DNA of 5,605 bases, taken from assembly GCA_021161765.1 (NCBI GenBank), contig JAGGZZ010000236.1, positions 1 to 5,605 on the forward strand. The letters are read 5' to 3'. The notes beneath the pieces were generated by a model. That model made no database searches. It was given only the letters and a program-made list of their open reading frames with translations, and was not told the origin of the DNA. Position 1 is the stretch's first letter; the number at the start of each line of letters is the position of its first letter. The DNA comes from Candidatus Methanophagales archaeon. GTDB lineage: Archaea; Halobacteriota; Syntropharchaeia; Alkanophagales; Methanospirareceae. The translations under genes and the position numbers were made by a program. This document shows positions 1 to 5,488 of this stretch, one piece after another.

Positions 1-36
1 CTTTACCTCTTCTTCCGCGAGTTCTATCCTTTTCAT
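1..36 (-). CDS. N-terminal fragment of an unidentified protein (cut by window edge)
   Basis: An ATG at 36-34 opens a frame that stays open to the window edge and encodes MKRIELAEEEVK, 12 residues. The fragment is too short to assign a family. Support for a real start comes from a TATA-like box (59-67) centred about 27 nt upstream, the archaeal TATA-to-start-site distance, so transcription would begin at or next to the A of the ATG and the mRNA would be leaderless. It lies downstream of the pyrE-like gene on the same strand, with about 100 nt between them, and appears to be a separate transcription unit. The charged, Glu-rich start is compatible with a soluble protein. The start is plausible but unproven without the rest of the gene. 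Confidence 0.5.
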   Translation of the reverse strand, partial: MKRIELAEEEVK

Positions 37-58
37 AAAATATAGGATAAACTCACAG

Positions 59-67
59 TATTTATAG
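59..67 (-). promoter_or_regulatory. TATA box of the minus-strand gene starting at 36
   Basis: On the minus strand this reads CTATAAATA. Its centre is about 27 nt upstream of the ATG at 36, the usual archaeal TBP-to-start-site spacing, which predicts a leaderless transcript. No convincing BRE was identified beside it. Confidence 0.55.
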
Positions 68-139
68 TTGTCTAAAAACTAAGTTGTTGAGACACTGGTG
101 CGAGTTTTTCATTTTTATTTTATATTCATTCATTTTTTT

Positions 140-889
140 TCAACCCCTTTTTAAAACAACCTCATATAACTCTTTTTGAACCTCAGCATCCTGATATTTC
201 TTCTCGTCCCGTAAATATCCACTGATGACTTCATATTCAATTTTTGATACTTTACTTTTCAGCCATTCAAGTCCTTTCGATTTAAACGGAATGAGCGAAT
301 AAAATGAAATGCCGTGCTGAGCGGCAACTTCAGCCGCTCCCTGCTCACGGTCAAGTAAAACAACCACATCTCCGCATTCAACTTTTAAACATCTCTTCTT
401 CGCTTCGTGCTTTATCTGCTCAATTGCAACGAGTTTAGAATCGAATTTTGTCGCTAAGTCATCAATAACCACTATCCTGTCGCCTTCTTCAAACTTGCCC
501 TCTACCAGCGTATGCTCACCATAACTCTGAATGTATTTCTCGAATTCATCCGAAGACCTAACCCTTATTTTTCTCGTCCAGAGCGATGGTATGCCCGCCA
601 GTATTGCTATTGCACTGGCGATAGGTATTCCAGTCATTGCAACACCCACCACTTTATTCACTTCTTTGCATTCCTCTTTGATTATTTTTCCAAGTGCATA
701 GCCCACTTTTTCGAGTAATTCCGGGTAAGAAGCGAGAGGTCTCAATTGTATGTAAAAAGGACTCCACAAACCAGAAACGAGCATCCAGCCACGTGGATTA
801 TCACGATACCAAGTTTTTATCAGTCCTTTTTCGTATAGCAAACAAGTTATTTCTTTCCCGAGTTCCTCTTTCTCGTCTTTCCATGGCAT
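140..889 (-). CDS. pyrE: Orotate phosphoribosyltransferase-like protein with a variant PRPP loop
   Basis: Predicted cytosolic 249-aa type I phosphoribosyltransferase. The family joins orotate and PRPP to give OMP plus pyrophosphate, the fifth step of de novo UMP synthesis. Visible OPRT features are SGLWSPFYIQLRP at about residues 39-51, GVAMTGIPIASAIA at 82-95, a basic TRKIRVR stretch at 105-111, YGEHTLVEG at 123-131, the PRPP-loop strand VVIDDLATKFDS at 140-151, and LDREQGAAEVAAQHGI at 179-194. The order and the DREQGA block fit OPRT better than other phosphoribosyltransferases. The loop is unusual: the DD and the Thr (147) are kept, but the Gly normally following (DDxxTTGGS) is replaced by Phe149. 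The protein is also longer than the usual 180-215 aa, through extensions at both ends. The ATG at 889 has no clear Shine-Dalgarno and lies 24 nt after the upstream gene, so the two are probably co-transcribed. A relaxed or different base specificity is possible. Confidence 0.82.
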   Translation of the reverse strand: MPWKDEKEELGKEITCLLYEKGLIKTWYRDNPRGWMLVSGLWSPFYIQLRPLASYPELLEKVGYALGKIIKEECKEVNKVVGVAMTGIPIASAIAILAGIPSLWTRKIRVRSSDEFEKYIQSYGEHTLVEGKFEEGDRIVVIDDLATKFDSKLVAIEQIKHEAKKRCLKVECGDVVVLLDREQGAAEVAAQHGISFYSLIPFKSKGLEWLKSKVSKIEYEVISGYLRDEKKYQDAEVQKELYEVVLKRG

Positions 890-913
890 TTTATTTTTTC
901 GTAATGCGAAGTT

Positions 914-1285
914 CTATTCGCTCTGTATCTTTGCTATTAGTCTTTGAGCGCCTTCTTTATCAATCCAATCTTCAATCACATATCTAATTTTTACCATTCC
1001 TCTTTCCTTATCGGTATCAATCAACTCGAAAAAATAATCAGCACTATCAAAAAAATTCTCCGTTTTCTTGTCTATTTGATCCAATGCTTCAATAGGATGC
1101 CCGTGAAGATCTGCTTCGTCATTTAAATATTCAATTAGGGTCTCACCCACCGCCTGCATATCTTTATCTAAATCCGCAATCACATTACCGTCTTTATCCA
1201 CGAGTTGCTTACATAAATAGTCGTGTTCATGTTCTTCGTCCTTTTCTTCTCTTCTGCCTTTAACCTTCTTTTTTCTCTTGCTCAT
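914..1285 (-). CDS. Small charged hypothetical protein, first gene of the pyrE-like operon
   Basis: I do not recognise this 123-aa protein. Residues 1-20 form a very basic then acidic tail (MSKRKKKVKGRREEKDEEHE), likely disordered. The remainder is acidic and appears folded: DKDGNVIADLDKD at about 30-42, two helical stretches (MQAVGETLIEYLNDEA, 43-58, and an aromatic segment NFFDSADYFFELID, 77-90), a strand-like MVKIRYVIEDWID (97-109) and a last helix. There is one Cys (25) and no signal peptide or membrane segment. The ATG at 1285 follows AAGGAT on the minus strand about 10 nt upstream, a partial Shine-Dalgarno, and lies 30-odd nt from the shared TATA box. It is upstream of the pyrE-like gene by 24 nt and probably shares its mRNA, which is the only functional hint. 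No function is proposed. Confidence 0.7.
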   Translation of the reverse strand: MSKRKKKVKGRREEKDEEHEHDYLCKQLVDKDGNVIADLDKDMQAVGETLIEYLNDEADLHGHPIEALDQIDKKTENFFDSADYFFELIDTDKERGMVKIRYVIEDWIDKEGAQRLIAKIQSE

Positions 1286-1314
1286 ATTTTAACATCCTTT
1301 TTAATAAGGGATGG

Positions 1315-1323
1315 TTTTATAAG
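1315..1323. promoter_or_regulatory. Shared palindromic TATA box in a divergent promoter
   Basis: TTTTATAAG lies in the middle of the 62-nt gap between divergent genes. TTATAA is self-complementary, so it can be read as a TATA box both ways. The centre is about 29 nt from the rightward ATG (1348) and about 33 nt from the leftward ATG (1285). Both transcripts would be leaderless or carry leaders of only a few nucleotides. TFB orientation (BRE) is not clear from sequence. A second A+T-rich candidate for the leftward gene, CTTATTAAAA on the minus strand, overlaps the same gap closer to that gene. Confidence 0.55.
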
Positions 1324-1347
1324 TATTCAAAAATTAGTTTGCTACAC

Positions 1348-1689
1348 ATGCTAAACGAACTTGATTCCCTGATTGAAAGACTGATATACGAGCGGTCTCC
1401 GGCTGAGAGGAAAAAAATTGCACTACGGATTTCTGAATTCGGGGAAGATGCAATAGACCCTTTGCTGCAGGCAATAGATAGGACATGGGAAACTATGGAT
1501 ATAGACACCGATATGTTTATCTTCGATGCGCTGTGGTATACGTATCAAAATATTGGTTTGAGACCTTTTGAGCGAATACTAATGGATAAAAACAATTCAT
1601 TTCGAAAATATTTGGCTAAATTCTGGATAGCAATGATAGAAAGAAAAGAACTTCCTGAACAGCCTGCTGGATTAGAGTGGGGGGAATAA
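1348..1689 (+). CDS. Small HEAT-like helical protein
   Basis: Predicted 113-aa soluble, all-helical protein. Residues 19-43 (AERKKIALRISEFGEDAIDPLLQAI) read like one HEAT/PBS-lyase-type repeat: helix, a turn with G-x-D/E-A, then a helix with P-L-L. The rest is helical and aromatic (MFIFDALWYTYQNIG, FRKYLAKFWIAMIERK). HEAT-like repeats act as protein-binding scaffolds; the partner is not known. I chose the ATG at 1348 because it sits about 29 nt from the TATA box, giving a nearly leaderless mRNA; an in-frame TTG at 1339 would add three residues. The stop TAA (1687-1689) overlaps the next ATG by one base (TAATG), so translation of the glycosylase-like gene is probably coupled to this one and the two proteins may work together. 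There is no catalytic motif. Confidence 0.68.
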   Translation: MLNELDSLIERLIYERSPAERKKIALRISEFGEDAIDPLLQAIDRTWETMDIDTDMFIFDALWYTYQNIGLRPFERILMDKNNSFRKYLAKFWIAMIERKELPEQPAGLEWGE

Positions 1690-2354
1690 TGCCCGATAGC
1701 AACATGAAGTGGAATGAAATACAAGAGGGAATAAAACGCTGTGAGAAGTGCAAAGAAGAAGGCATTTGTGAGGTCCGATGTCCTGATGATAGAATCCCCA
1801 CATCAGGACCCCAGAACGTGAAACTCCTTTTTGTCTCCGAAGCACCGCCTCTGAACACTCGTTACTACTTCTACCACGAAAACTCAAATGATAGACTCCG
1901 AAACAGTTTATTTGAAATCCTACGATGCGATTTGAGCTATGAAATCAGCACCATAAACGATTTCATCGCCGCGGGTTTTTATCTTCTGCCGACAGTGAAG
2001 TGCCCCTCGGCAAGAACCGGGCGAAATGCAGCACCTCCTGGAAAAGTTATAAAACTTTGTGCAGAACGGCACCTTAAACGAGAAATAGAGTATATAAACC
2101 CTGACGGTGTTTGTTTATTAGGAAGGACAGCATTACAGGGTTTTTTAACCTTACGCAATCTTTGGGACGTTCAAACGCATGACCCTCGAGAAGTAGGAAA
2201 GACACTATCCGAAGCAGCAGGAAAAGAGTTAGAGGTGAAGATTTTGGATAAAAGCACCAAGTTTATGATTTCTTATTGGCCCACGAAAAGACATCACAGG
2301 TTTCATGAAATAAGCGAACACATAAGGATGTTGATAGAGATAATAGGTTTTTAG
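1689..2354 (+). CDS. Atypical uracil-DNA glycosylase superfamily protein, probably Fe-S
   Basis: Predicted 221-aa protein of the UDG superfamily, whose members flip out and excise uracil or related damaged bases from DNA. Evidence: an N-terminal Cys group C18-x2-C21-x5-C27-x3-C31; a core strand and motif-A-like LLFVSEAPP at 46-54, compared with GEAPG in family 4; LLPTVKCPSARTGRN at about 99-113 with C105 and C124, matching the middle cysteine pair of family 4 Fe-S UDGs (VxKCxPP...C); then INPDGVCLLGRTAL at 136-149. C18, C21, C105 and C124 are plausible [4Fe-4S] ligands, inferred by position. The second active-site motif, usually HPS, appears as YWPTKRHH (196-203), with the His replaced by Trp, so activity or substrate may differ. 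An alternative in-frame GTG at 1677 would add four residues; I prefer ATG 1689, which gives the TAATG junction and has a G-rich run just upstream. Confidence 0.66.
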   Translation: MPDSNMKWNEIQEGIKRCEKCKEEGICEVRCPDDRIPTSGPQNVKLLFVSEAPPLNTRYYFYHENSNDRLRNSLFEILRCDLSYEISTINDFIAAGFYLLPTVKCPSARTGRNAAPPGKVIKLCAERHLKREIEYINPDGVCLLGRTALQGFLTLRNLWDVQTHDPREVGKTLSEAAGKELEVKILDKSTKFMISYWPTKRHHRFHEISEHIRMLIEIIGF

Positions 2355-2355
2355 A

Positions 2356-2424
2356 AGATGCAAGATGCAGGATGCAAGATGCAAGTCAGAAAATAGAAGT
2401 CAGAGTTCTGTTTTCTATTTGCAG
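2356..2424 (+). repeat. 7-bp repeat array with inverted tail, just after the UDG-like stop codon
   Basis: Starting two bases after the TAG stop, AGATGCA is repeated at 2356, 2363, 2370 (GGATGCA) and 2377. The 7-bp rhythm can be followed as degenerate units to about 2408 (AGAAAAT, AGAAGTC). The units then return in opposite orientation: CAGAAAATAGAAGTCAGA (2387-2404) pairs at about 14 of 18 positions with 2407-2424, giving a hairpin with a loop of about four bases. It could serve as a transcript-end structure for the upstream gene, although no long T-run follows it. Confidence 0.75.
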
Positions 2425-2429
2425 CGGAG

Positions 2430-2570
2430 ATGAAAAGCTACCGAGAGACAGTTTTTAGTCGCAGTATACCATTCACAATGATAGAAGCGAGGGCGATATT
2501 AAGCAAGCTCAGGAAATGGCAGAACACGATACAGCGAAGGTCTTCTGCTCAAAATTCCAGTAAATTTTGA
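2430..2570 (+). CDS. Doubtful 46-aa small ORF or gene remnant
   Basis: This open frame runs from ATG 2430 to TGA 2570, with a second in-frame ATG at 2478. It encodes MKSYRETVFSRSIPFTMIEA at its start, followed by a basic helical stretch (ILSKLRKWQNTIQRR) and a Ser/Asn-rich end. It lies in the gap between two convergent genes, framed by 7-bp repeat arrays. Composition (ATA, AGG, CGA codons) resembles the neighbouring genes, and the frame is open back to about 2397. I see no Shine-Dalgarno or TATA box at the expected place and no family resemblance. It may be a small protein, the decayed end of a lost gene, or chance. Confidence 0.2.
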   Translation: MKSYRETVFSRSIPFTMIEARAILSKLRKWQNTIQRRSSAQNSSKF

Positions 2571-2580
2571 ACCGACAGTG

Positions 2581-2663
2581 AAAAATAAAAATTGCAAAGT
2601 GCAAAAGTCAAAATAAACTTTTTCCCGCGAAGCGTTTTTGCATTTTGCAATCTGCACTTTGCA
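2581..2663 (-). terminator. Terminator-like structure for the pyrF-like gene
   Basis: Read on the minus strand after the PyrF-type stop, TGCAAAGTGCA (2663-2653) is repeated inverted as TGCACTTTGCA (2603-2593), an 11-bp perfect stem with a 49-nt spacer. This is followed directly by AATTTTTATTTTT (2593-2581), a U-rich tract of the type archaeal RNA polymerase terminates on. A second perfect inverted pair, GCGTTTTTG (2632-2640) with CAAAAACGC (2675-2683), overlaps the last codons of the pyrF-like gene and offers an alternative fold. Confidence 0.5.
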
Positions 2664-2669
2664 TTTTGT
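2594..2669. repeat. Two opposed arrays of a 7-bp repeat at the pyrF-like 3' end
   Basis: Plus-strand units GCAAAGT, GCAAAAG and TCAAAAT occupy 2594-2614. Minus-strand units occupy 2635-2669 with exact 7-bp spacing: GCAAAAA, GCAAAAT, GCAGATT, GCAAAGT and ACAAAAT. The consensus GCARRWT is close to the GCARGAT units at 2360-2380, so all three arrays appear to belong to one heptamer family. The inverted arrangement produces the long-range stem called as the terminator. The array begins three bases past the pyrF-like stop codon. Confidence 0.72.
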
Positions 2670-2671
2670 AA

Positions 2672-3391
2672 TTACAAAAACGCCATCGCCTCCTTGCAAA
2701 ACCTCCTCGCCACTCCCTCCATATCCCTGCTTTTGTATATCGCAGACCCGATAATAGCATACGCCTCTTTACCTTTTACCGCTTCAAATGCTTTGCTTAT
2801 CGCGCCTCCCTGCGAACCAATCCCGGGCATGCAAAACTTCGGCTCGTTCACGATTTCCGACAGGAAACGATTGTATTCCGCGACAATATCGGGTTTGCTT
2901 CCTGGAGCTACAAAATATTCCACGCCGCATTCTGCTGCGATTTTGTACATCTCTTTTGGTGCGTCAGTGTCAATAAATCCCCCTTCTCTATGCAGGTACT
3001 TCTCATGTGTCATTTCACCGCCCACCCAGGGAACCAACCCGTTTTTGAATATCGCTTCGATAAACGCTTTCTCAGTGGCAGGACCGGCCATCGGGAAAAT
3101 AATAACCGCTTTTACACCTGCTTTTGCGCACACTTCTGCAAATTTATCGCCCATCGCCGGTATGTCCGTGCCTGCCTTTTGATGGTCGTAGATTACGGGC
3201 AAGTCGGTCTGCTCTGCTGCTATCTCCGTCAGTTTCGGTAATCCGTAGCGTAACGCAAGTGTGCACCCCACCTTATATCCCACGATTCCTTCAACCGAGC
3301 ACGTCTGCTCAATTAACGTTTGGAATTCTTCCACCGTGGTTACGTCACACGCCGGGATTACGCCTTGCGTCAGGTGAAATAGTTTTGCCAT
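2672..3391 (-). CDS. pyrF: Orotidine-5'-phosphate decarboxylase-like protein, variant active site
   Basis: Predicted 239-aa cytosolic TIM-barrel protein of the OMP decarboxylase superfamily. The family converts OMP to UMP and CO2, the final step of de novo UMP synthesis. Visible core residues are ACDVTTVEE (14-22, Asp16 after strand 1), VGYKVGC (37-43, Lys40 in strand 2), YDHQKAGTDIP (68-78) with Asp69, Lys72 and Asp76, and PGIGSQGGAI (189-198) and AIIGSAIY (212-219) at the C-terminal phosphate-binding end. Two things are odd. The usual D-x-K-x-x-D-I-P reads D-x-x-K-x-x-x-D-I-P here, and the Arg of the common VGRxI motif is replaced by Ser216. The DIP ending favours OMPDC over the related hexulose-phosphate synthases. 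The ATG at 3391 has no Shine-Dalgarno and shares a TATA box with the divergent U32 genes. The pyrE-like gene elsewhere in the window supports a pyrimidine role. Confidence 0.8.
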   Translation of the reverse strand: MAKLFHLTQGVIPACDVTTVEEFQTLIEQTCSVEGIVGYKVGCTLALRYGLPKLTEIAAEQTDLPVIYDHQKAGTDIPAMGDKFAEVCAKAGVKAVIIFPMAGPATEKAFIEAIFKNGLVPWVGGEMTHEKYLHREGGFIDTDAPKEMYKIAAECGVEYFVAPGSKPDIVAEYNRFLSEIVNEPKFCMPGIGSQGGAISKAFEAVKGKEAYAIIGSAIYKSRDMEGVARRFCKEAMAFL

Positions 3392-3418
3392 AACACTTTT
3401 CTTTTTTACAATAACTAA

Positions 3419-3427
3419 TTTTTATAG
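3419..3427. promoter_or_regulatory. Shared TATA box between the pyrF-like gene and the U32 operon
   Basis: TTTTTATAG on plus, CTATAAAAA on minus, lies at the middle of a 61-nt divergent gap. TTTATA starts 32 nt before the rightward ATG (3453) and 30 nt past the leftward ATG (3391). Both transcripts would have leaders of only a few nucleotides. The geometry nearly copies that of the 1286-1347 gap. Confidence 0.55.
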
Positions 3428-3452
3428 AACTATTGATATTCTTAATAAACCG

Positions 3453-4457
3453 ATGACAAGGCTAATGGTTCCGCATCCTGGGCATTTCTCCGCATTGAAG
3501 GAGATAATAGAAGCAAAAGAGGAGGAGGGTTTAGAAGAAGTGGAAGAGGTGTTCATGGGCGGGTCGCCGGAAGTAATGGGGAGTGGAAGAGGGGTACTAC
3601 ATGCACCGCTTATTGAAGAGATAAGGGAACAAACCGAATATGCACATCAGCACGGCATAAAAATGGATATTGCAATGAACTCCACGTGTCTTGGCGGTCA
3701 TCATCTGACCTTTGAGGGCTATAAGATGTTCAAGTGGTATTTCAGCGAGTTGAATAAAGCGGGTGTTGATGGTGTTATAGTGGCAGAGCCGTACCTCGTG
3801 GAGCTTCTGCGCGATTTCCCGATGAAGACCATTGTATCCGTTTTGTCTTACGTTGATGCGCCGCAGCGTGCTAAATTCTTTGAAGACCTCGGGGCTGATG
3901 TGATAACGGTGGACACGAACATAAACCGGCATTTCCCGCTGTTGAGAGCAATAGTAAAAGCGGTTAACTGTGACGTGAGGGTGATAGTGAACGAAGGCTG
4001 CCTTTACCGGTGTCCTTTCAGGTATTTTCATTACAATCTCGCCTCACATCTCAGCAGTTTAAACCAACCCCGCTCTCCTCTCTTCGCACCCGACTACTAT
4101 TTCGATAAGTGCATAAACATCCGCCTGAGAAACCCCGTACAGATAATAAAGTCCGCGTGGATAAGACCCGAAGACGTGAAGGAATACGAAGCGATAGGGA
4201 TAAAGAGCTTCAAACTTTCGGGAAGGACAAAAACGGTGAACTGGATAATAGAGTGCATGAAGGCGTATGCTCACAGGTCGTTCAAGGGGAACTTGCTTGA
4301 ACTCCTGGATTGCCCACAAATGCTCAGGTTCATGTTTTACGTGGATAACGAAAAGCTTGAGGGAAGCATAGAACAATGGAAGAACTGTAAAAAAATCTGT
4401 AACGAATGTGGATATTGTGATAAACTTACACAGGAGGTATTGACCAGCATCAAATGA
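3453..4457 (+). CDS. U32-family protein, first of a tandem pair, Cys-rich
   Basis: Predicted 334-aa cytosolic TIM-barrel protein of the U32 family, historically called peptidases; studied members (UbiU/V, TrhP, RlhA) are Fe-S proteins in hydroxylation reactions rather than proven proteases. Signature stretches: SPEVMGSGR at about 38-46, AHQHGIKMDIAMNSTCLGG at 64-82, AGVDGVIVAEPYL at 103-115, FFEDLGADVITVDTNINR at 142-159, VNEGCLYRCPFRYFHYN at 179-195, YFDKCINIR at 216-224, WIRPEDVKEYEAIGI at 236-250, and GNLLELLDCP at 279-288. Cys183, Cys187 and Cys220 are likely Fe-S ligands, with a fourth from Cys79 or Cys268. The C-terminus adds C312-x3-C316-x2-C319-x2-C322, resembling a second cluster site. 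The CLYxCPxR spacing differs from UbiU/V and marks a separate clade whose reaction is unknown to me. The ATG sits 32 nt after the TATA element, so the mRNA is nearly leaderless. It overlaps the downstream paralogue by four bases. Confidence 0.85.
   Translation: MTRLMVPHPGHFSALKEIIEAKEEEGLEEVEEVFMGGSPEVMGSGRGVLHAPLIEEIREQTEYAHQHGIKMDIAMNSTCLGGHHLTFEGYKMFKWYFSELNKAGVDGVIVAEPYLVELLRDFPMKTIVSVLSYVDAPQRAKFFEDLGADVITVDTNINRHFPLLRAIVKAVNCDVRVIVNEGCLYRCPFRYFHYNLASHLSSLNQPRSPLFAPDYYFDKCINIRLRNPVQIIKSAWIRPEDVKEYEAIGIKSFKLSGRTKTVNWIIECMKAYAHRSFKGNLLELLDCPQMLRFMFYVDNEKLEGSIEQWKNCKKICNECGYCDKLTQEVLTSIK
4432..4438 (+). promoter_or_regulatory. Shine-Dalgarno-like AGGAGGT ahead of the second U32 gene
   Basis: AGGAGGT matches the archaeal anti-Shine-Dalgarno well but ends 15 nt before the ATG at 4454, longer than the usual 5-10 nt. 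No in-frame ATG, GTG or TTG fits better: only ATT (4439) lies closer, and homology of the two N-termini supports 4454. It lies inside the codons for Q-E-V of the first gene and may be fortuitous. The ATGA overlap would allow reinitiation without it. Confidence 0.25.
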
Positions 4458-5488
4458 AAGTGATAGTTCCGCATCCGGGTCATTTCCCCGCATTGAAGGA
4501 GATAATAGAAACAAAAGAAACAGCGGGTTTGAAAAATGTAGATGAGGTTTACATGGCGGGCTCGCCGGAAGTGGTAGGCAGCGGAAGAGCGATGCTTCAC
4601 GGAGCGGCTGTTGAAGAGATAAAAGAGCAGACTGCTTATGCGCATCAGCACGACATAAAGATGAACATTGTGATAAATGCATCATGCCTGGGCGGCTATC
4701 ACCTGACTTTTGAGGGTTATAAGGTGTTCGAATGGTACTTTGGGGAATTGAATAAGGCGGGTGTTGATGGCATTACCGTGGCAGAGCCGTATCTAATTGA
4801 GCTTTTGAAGGAGTTCCCGATGGAGACGGTTGTTTCATGTGTAGCGCATGTAGATTCACCGCAGCGTGCTGAATTCTTTGAGGACCTGGGTGCTGATACA
4901 ATCACGGTGGATACAAACATCAACCGGGACTTCCAAACATTAGAAGCAATACTGAGAGCCGTGAATTGCGACATCCGAATACTTGTGAACGAAGCATGTC
5001 TTTATAAGTGCCCGTTTCGGTATTCGCATTTCAATCTCTTCTCGCACATTACCACCCCCCGGTCTTCTTTTTTGAATGCACGAAACCAGCCCCTGAATAC
5101 CTTTGGCGACTACTATTTTGATAAGTGCATATCCATTCGTATGCGACAGCCGTCAGAGATCATAAGGTCGCCGTGGATAAGACCGGAGGACATGAAGGAA
5201 TACGAGGAGATAGGGATAGAAAAGTTCAAGATTGCGGGTAGAGCAAACGCAGTGAACTGGATAATAAATTGCATGACAGCATACTCACGACGGTCATTTA
5301 AAGGAAACCTGCTTGAACTTCTTGATTGCCCTTCTGAACTCCGCTATGCGTTCTACATAGATAACGAACGCCTGGACGGCAGCATAAAACAATGGAAGAG
5401 CTGCAACAAGATCTGTGATGAATGCCACTATTGCGATAGACTAACGAGTAAGGTTTTGAGGGTGGAGAAACAAGAAAATAAAATATAG
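4454..5488 (+). CDS. U32-family protein, second of a tandem pair, Cys-rich
   Basis: Predicted 344-aa paralogue of the preceding gene, about two thirds identical by eye along the whole length, so the pair arose by an old tandem duplication. It keeps the same landmarks: VPHPGHF at 5-11, SPEVVGSGR at 37-45, INASCLGGYH at 74-83, FFEDLGADTITVDTNINR at 141-158, VNEACLYKCPFRYSHFN at 178-194, YFDKC at 221-225, WIRPEDMKEYEEIGI at 241-255, GNLLELLDCP, and C317-x3-C321-x2-C324-x2-C327. Eleven cysteines align with those of the first copy; Cys129 is extra. It differs by about six added residues in the linker between the CLYKC motif and DKC (about 200-218) and by a longer Lys/Glu tail. Its ATG overlaps the first gene's TGA (ATGA), implying coupled translation and similar amounts of both proteins, as expected of a heterodimer like UbiU-UbiV. 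No substrate can be inferred. Confidence 0.85.
   Translation: MKVIVPHPGHFPALKEIIETKETAGLKNVDEVYMAGSPEVVGSGRAMLHGAAVEEIKEQTAYAHQHDIKMNIVINASCLGGYHLTFEGYKVFEWYFGELNKAGVDGITVAEPYLIELLKEFPMETVVSCVAHVDSPQRAEFFEDLGADTITVDTNINRDFQTLEAILRAVNCDIRILVNEACLYKCPFRYSHFNLFSHITTPRSSFLNARNQPLNTFGDYYFDKCISIRMRQPSEIIRSPWIRPEDMKEYEEIGIEKFKIAGRANAVNWIINCMTAYSRRSFKGNLLELLDCPSELRYAFYIDNERLDGSIKQWKSCNKICDECHYCDRLTSKVLRVEKQENKI

Noticed and set aside
62..133. 23-codon minus-strand frame (MNEYKIKMKNSH...) just after the pyrE-like stop
   Set aside because: Very short, A-rich and without start signals; it runs into the TATA box of the next gene, so it is more likely intergenic.
2356..2669. CRISPR array
   Set aside because: Units are 7 bp with no spacers of uniform length, and no cas-like gene is present.
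2355..2671. Insertion sequence or transposase remnant
   Set aside because: No transposase motif, no terminal inverted repeats flanked by target duplications could be seen; only short-period repeats are present.
2592..3182. Long plus-strand open frame (196 codons) opposite the pyrF-like gene
   Set aside because: It is antisense to a convincing OMPDC-family protein, starts inside the repeat array, and its translation shows no recognisable family.
3597..4031. Minus-strand open frame of 144 codons inside the first U32 gene
   Set aside because: It is fully antisense to the conserved barrel region of the U32 protein and has no independent support.
4059..4685. Minus-strand open frame of 208 codons across the junction of the two U32 genes
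   Set aside because: It is opposite two strongly conserved paralogues; the Cys/Leu/Pro-rich translation looks like an antisense shadow, and no promoter or ribosome site supports it.
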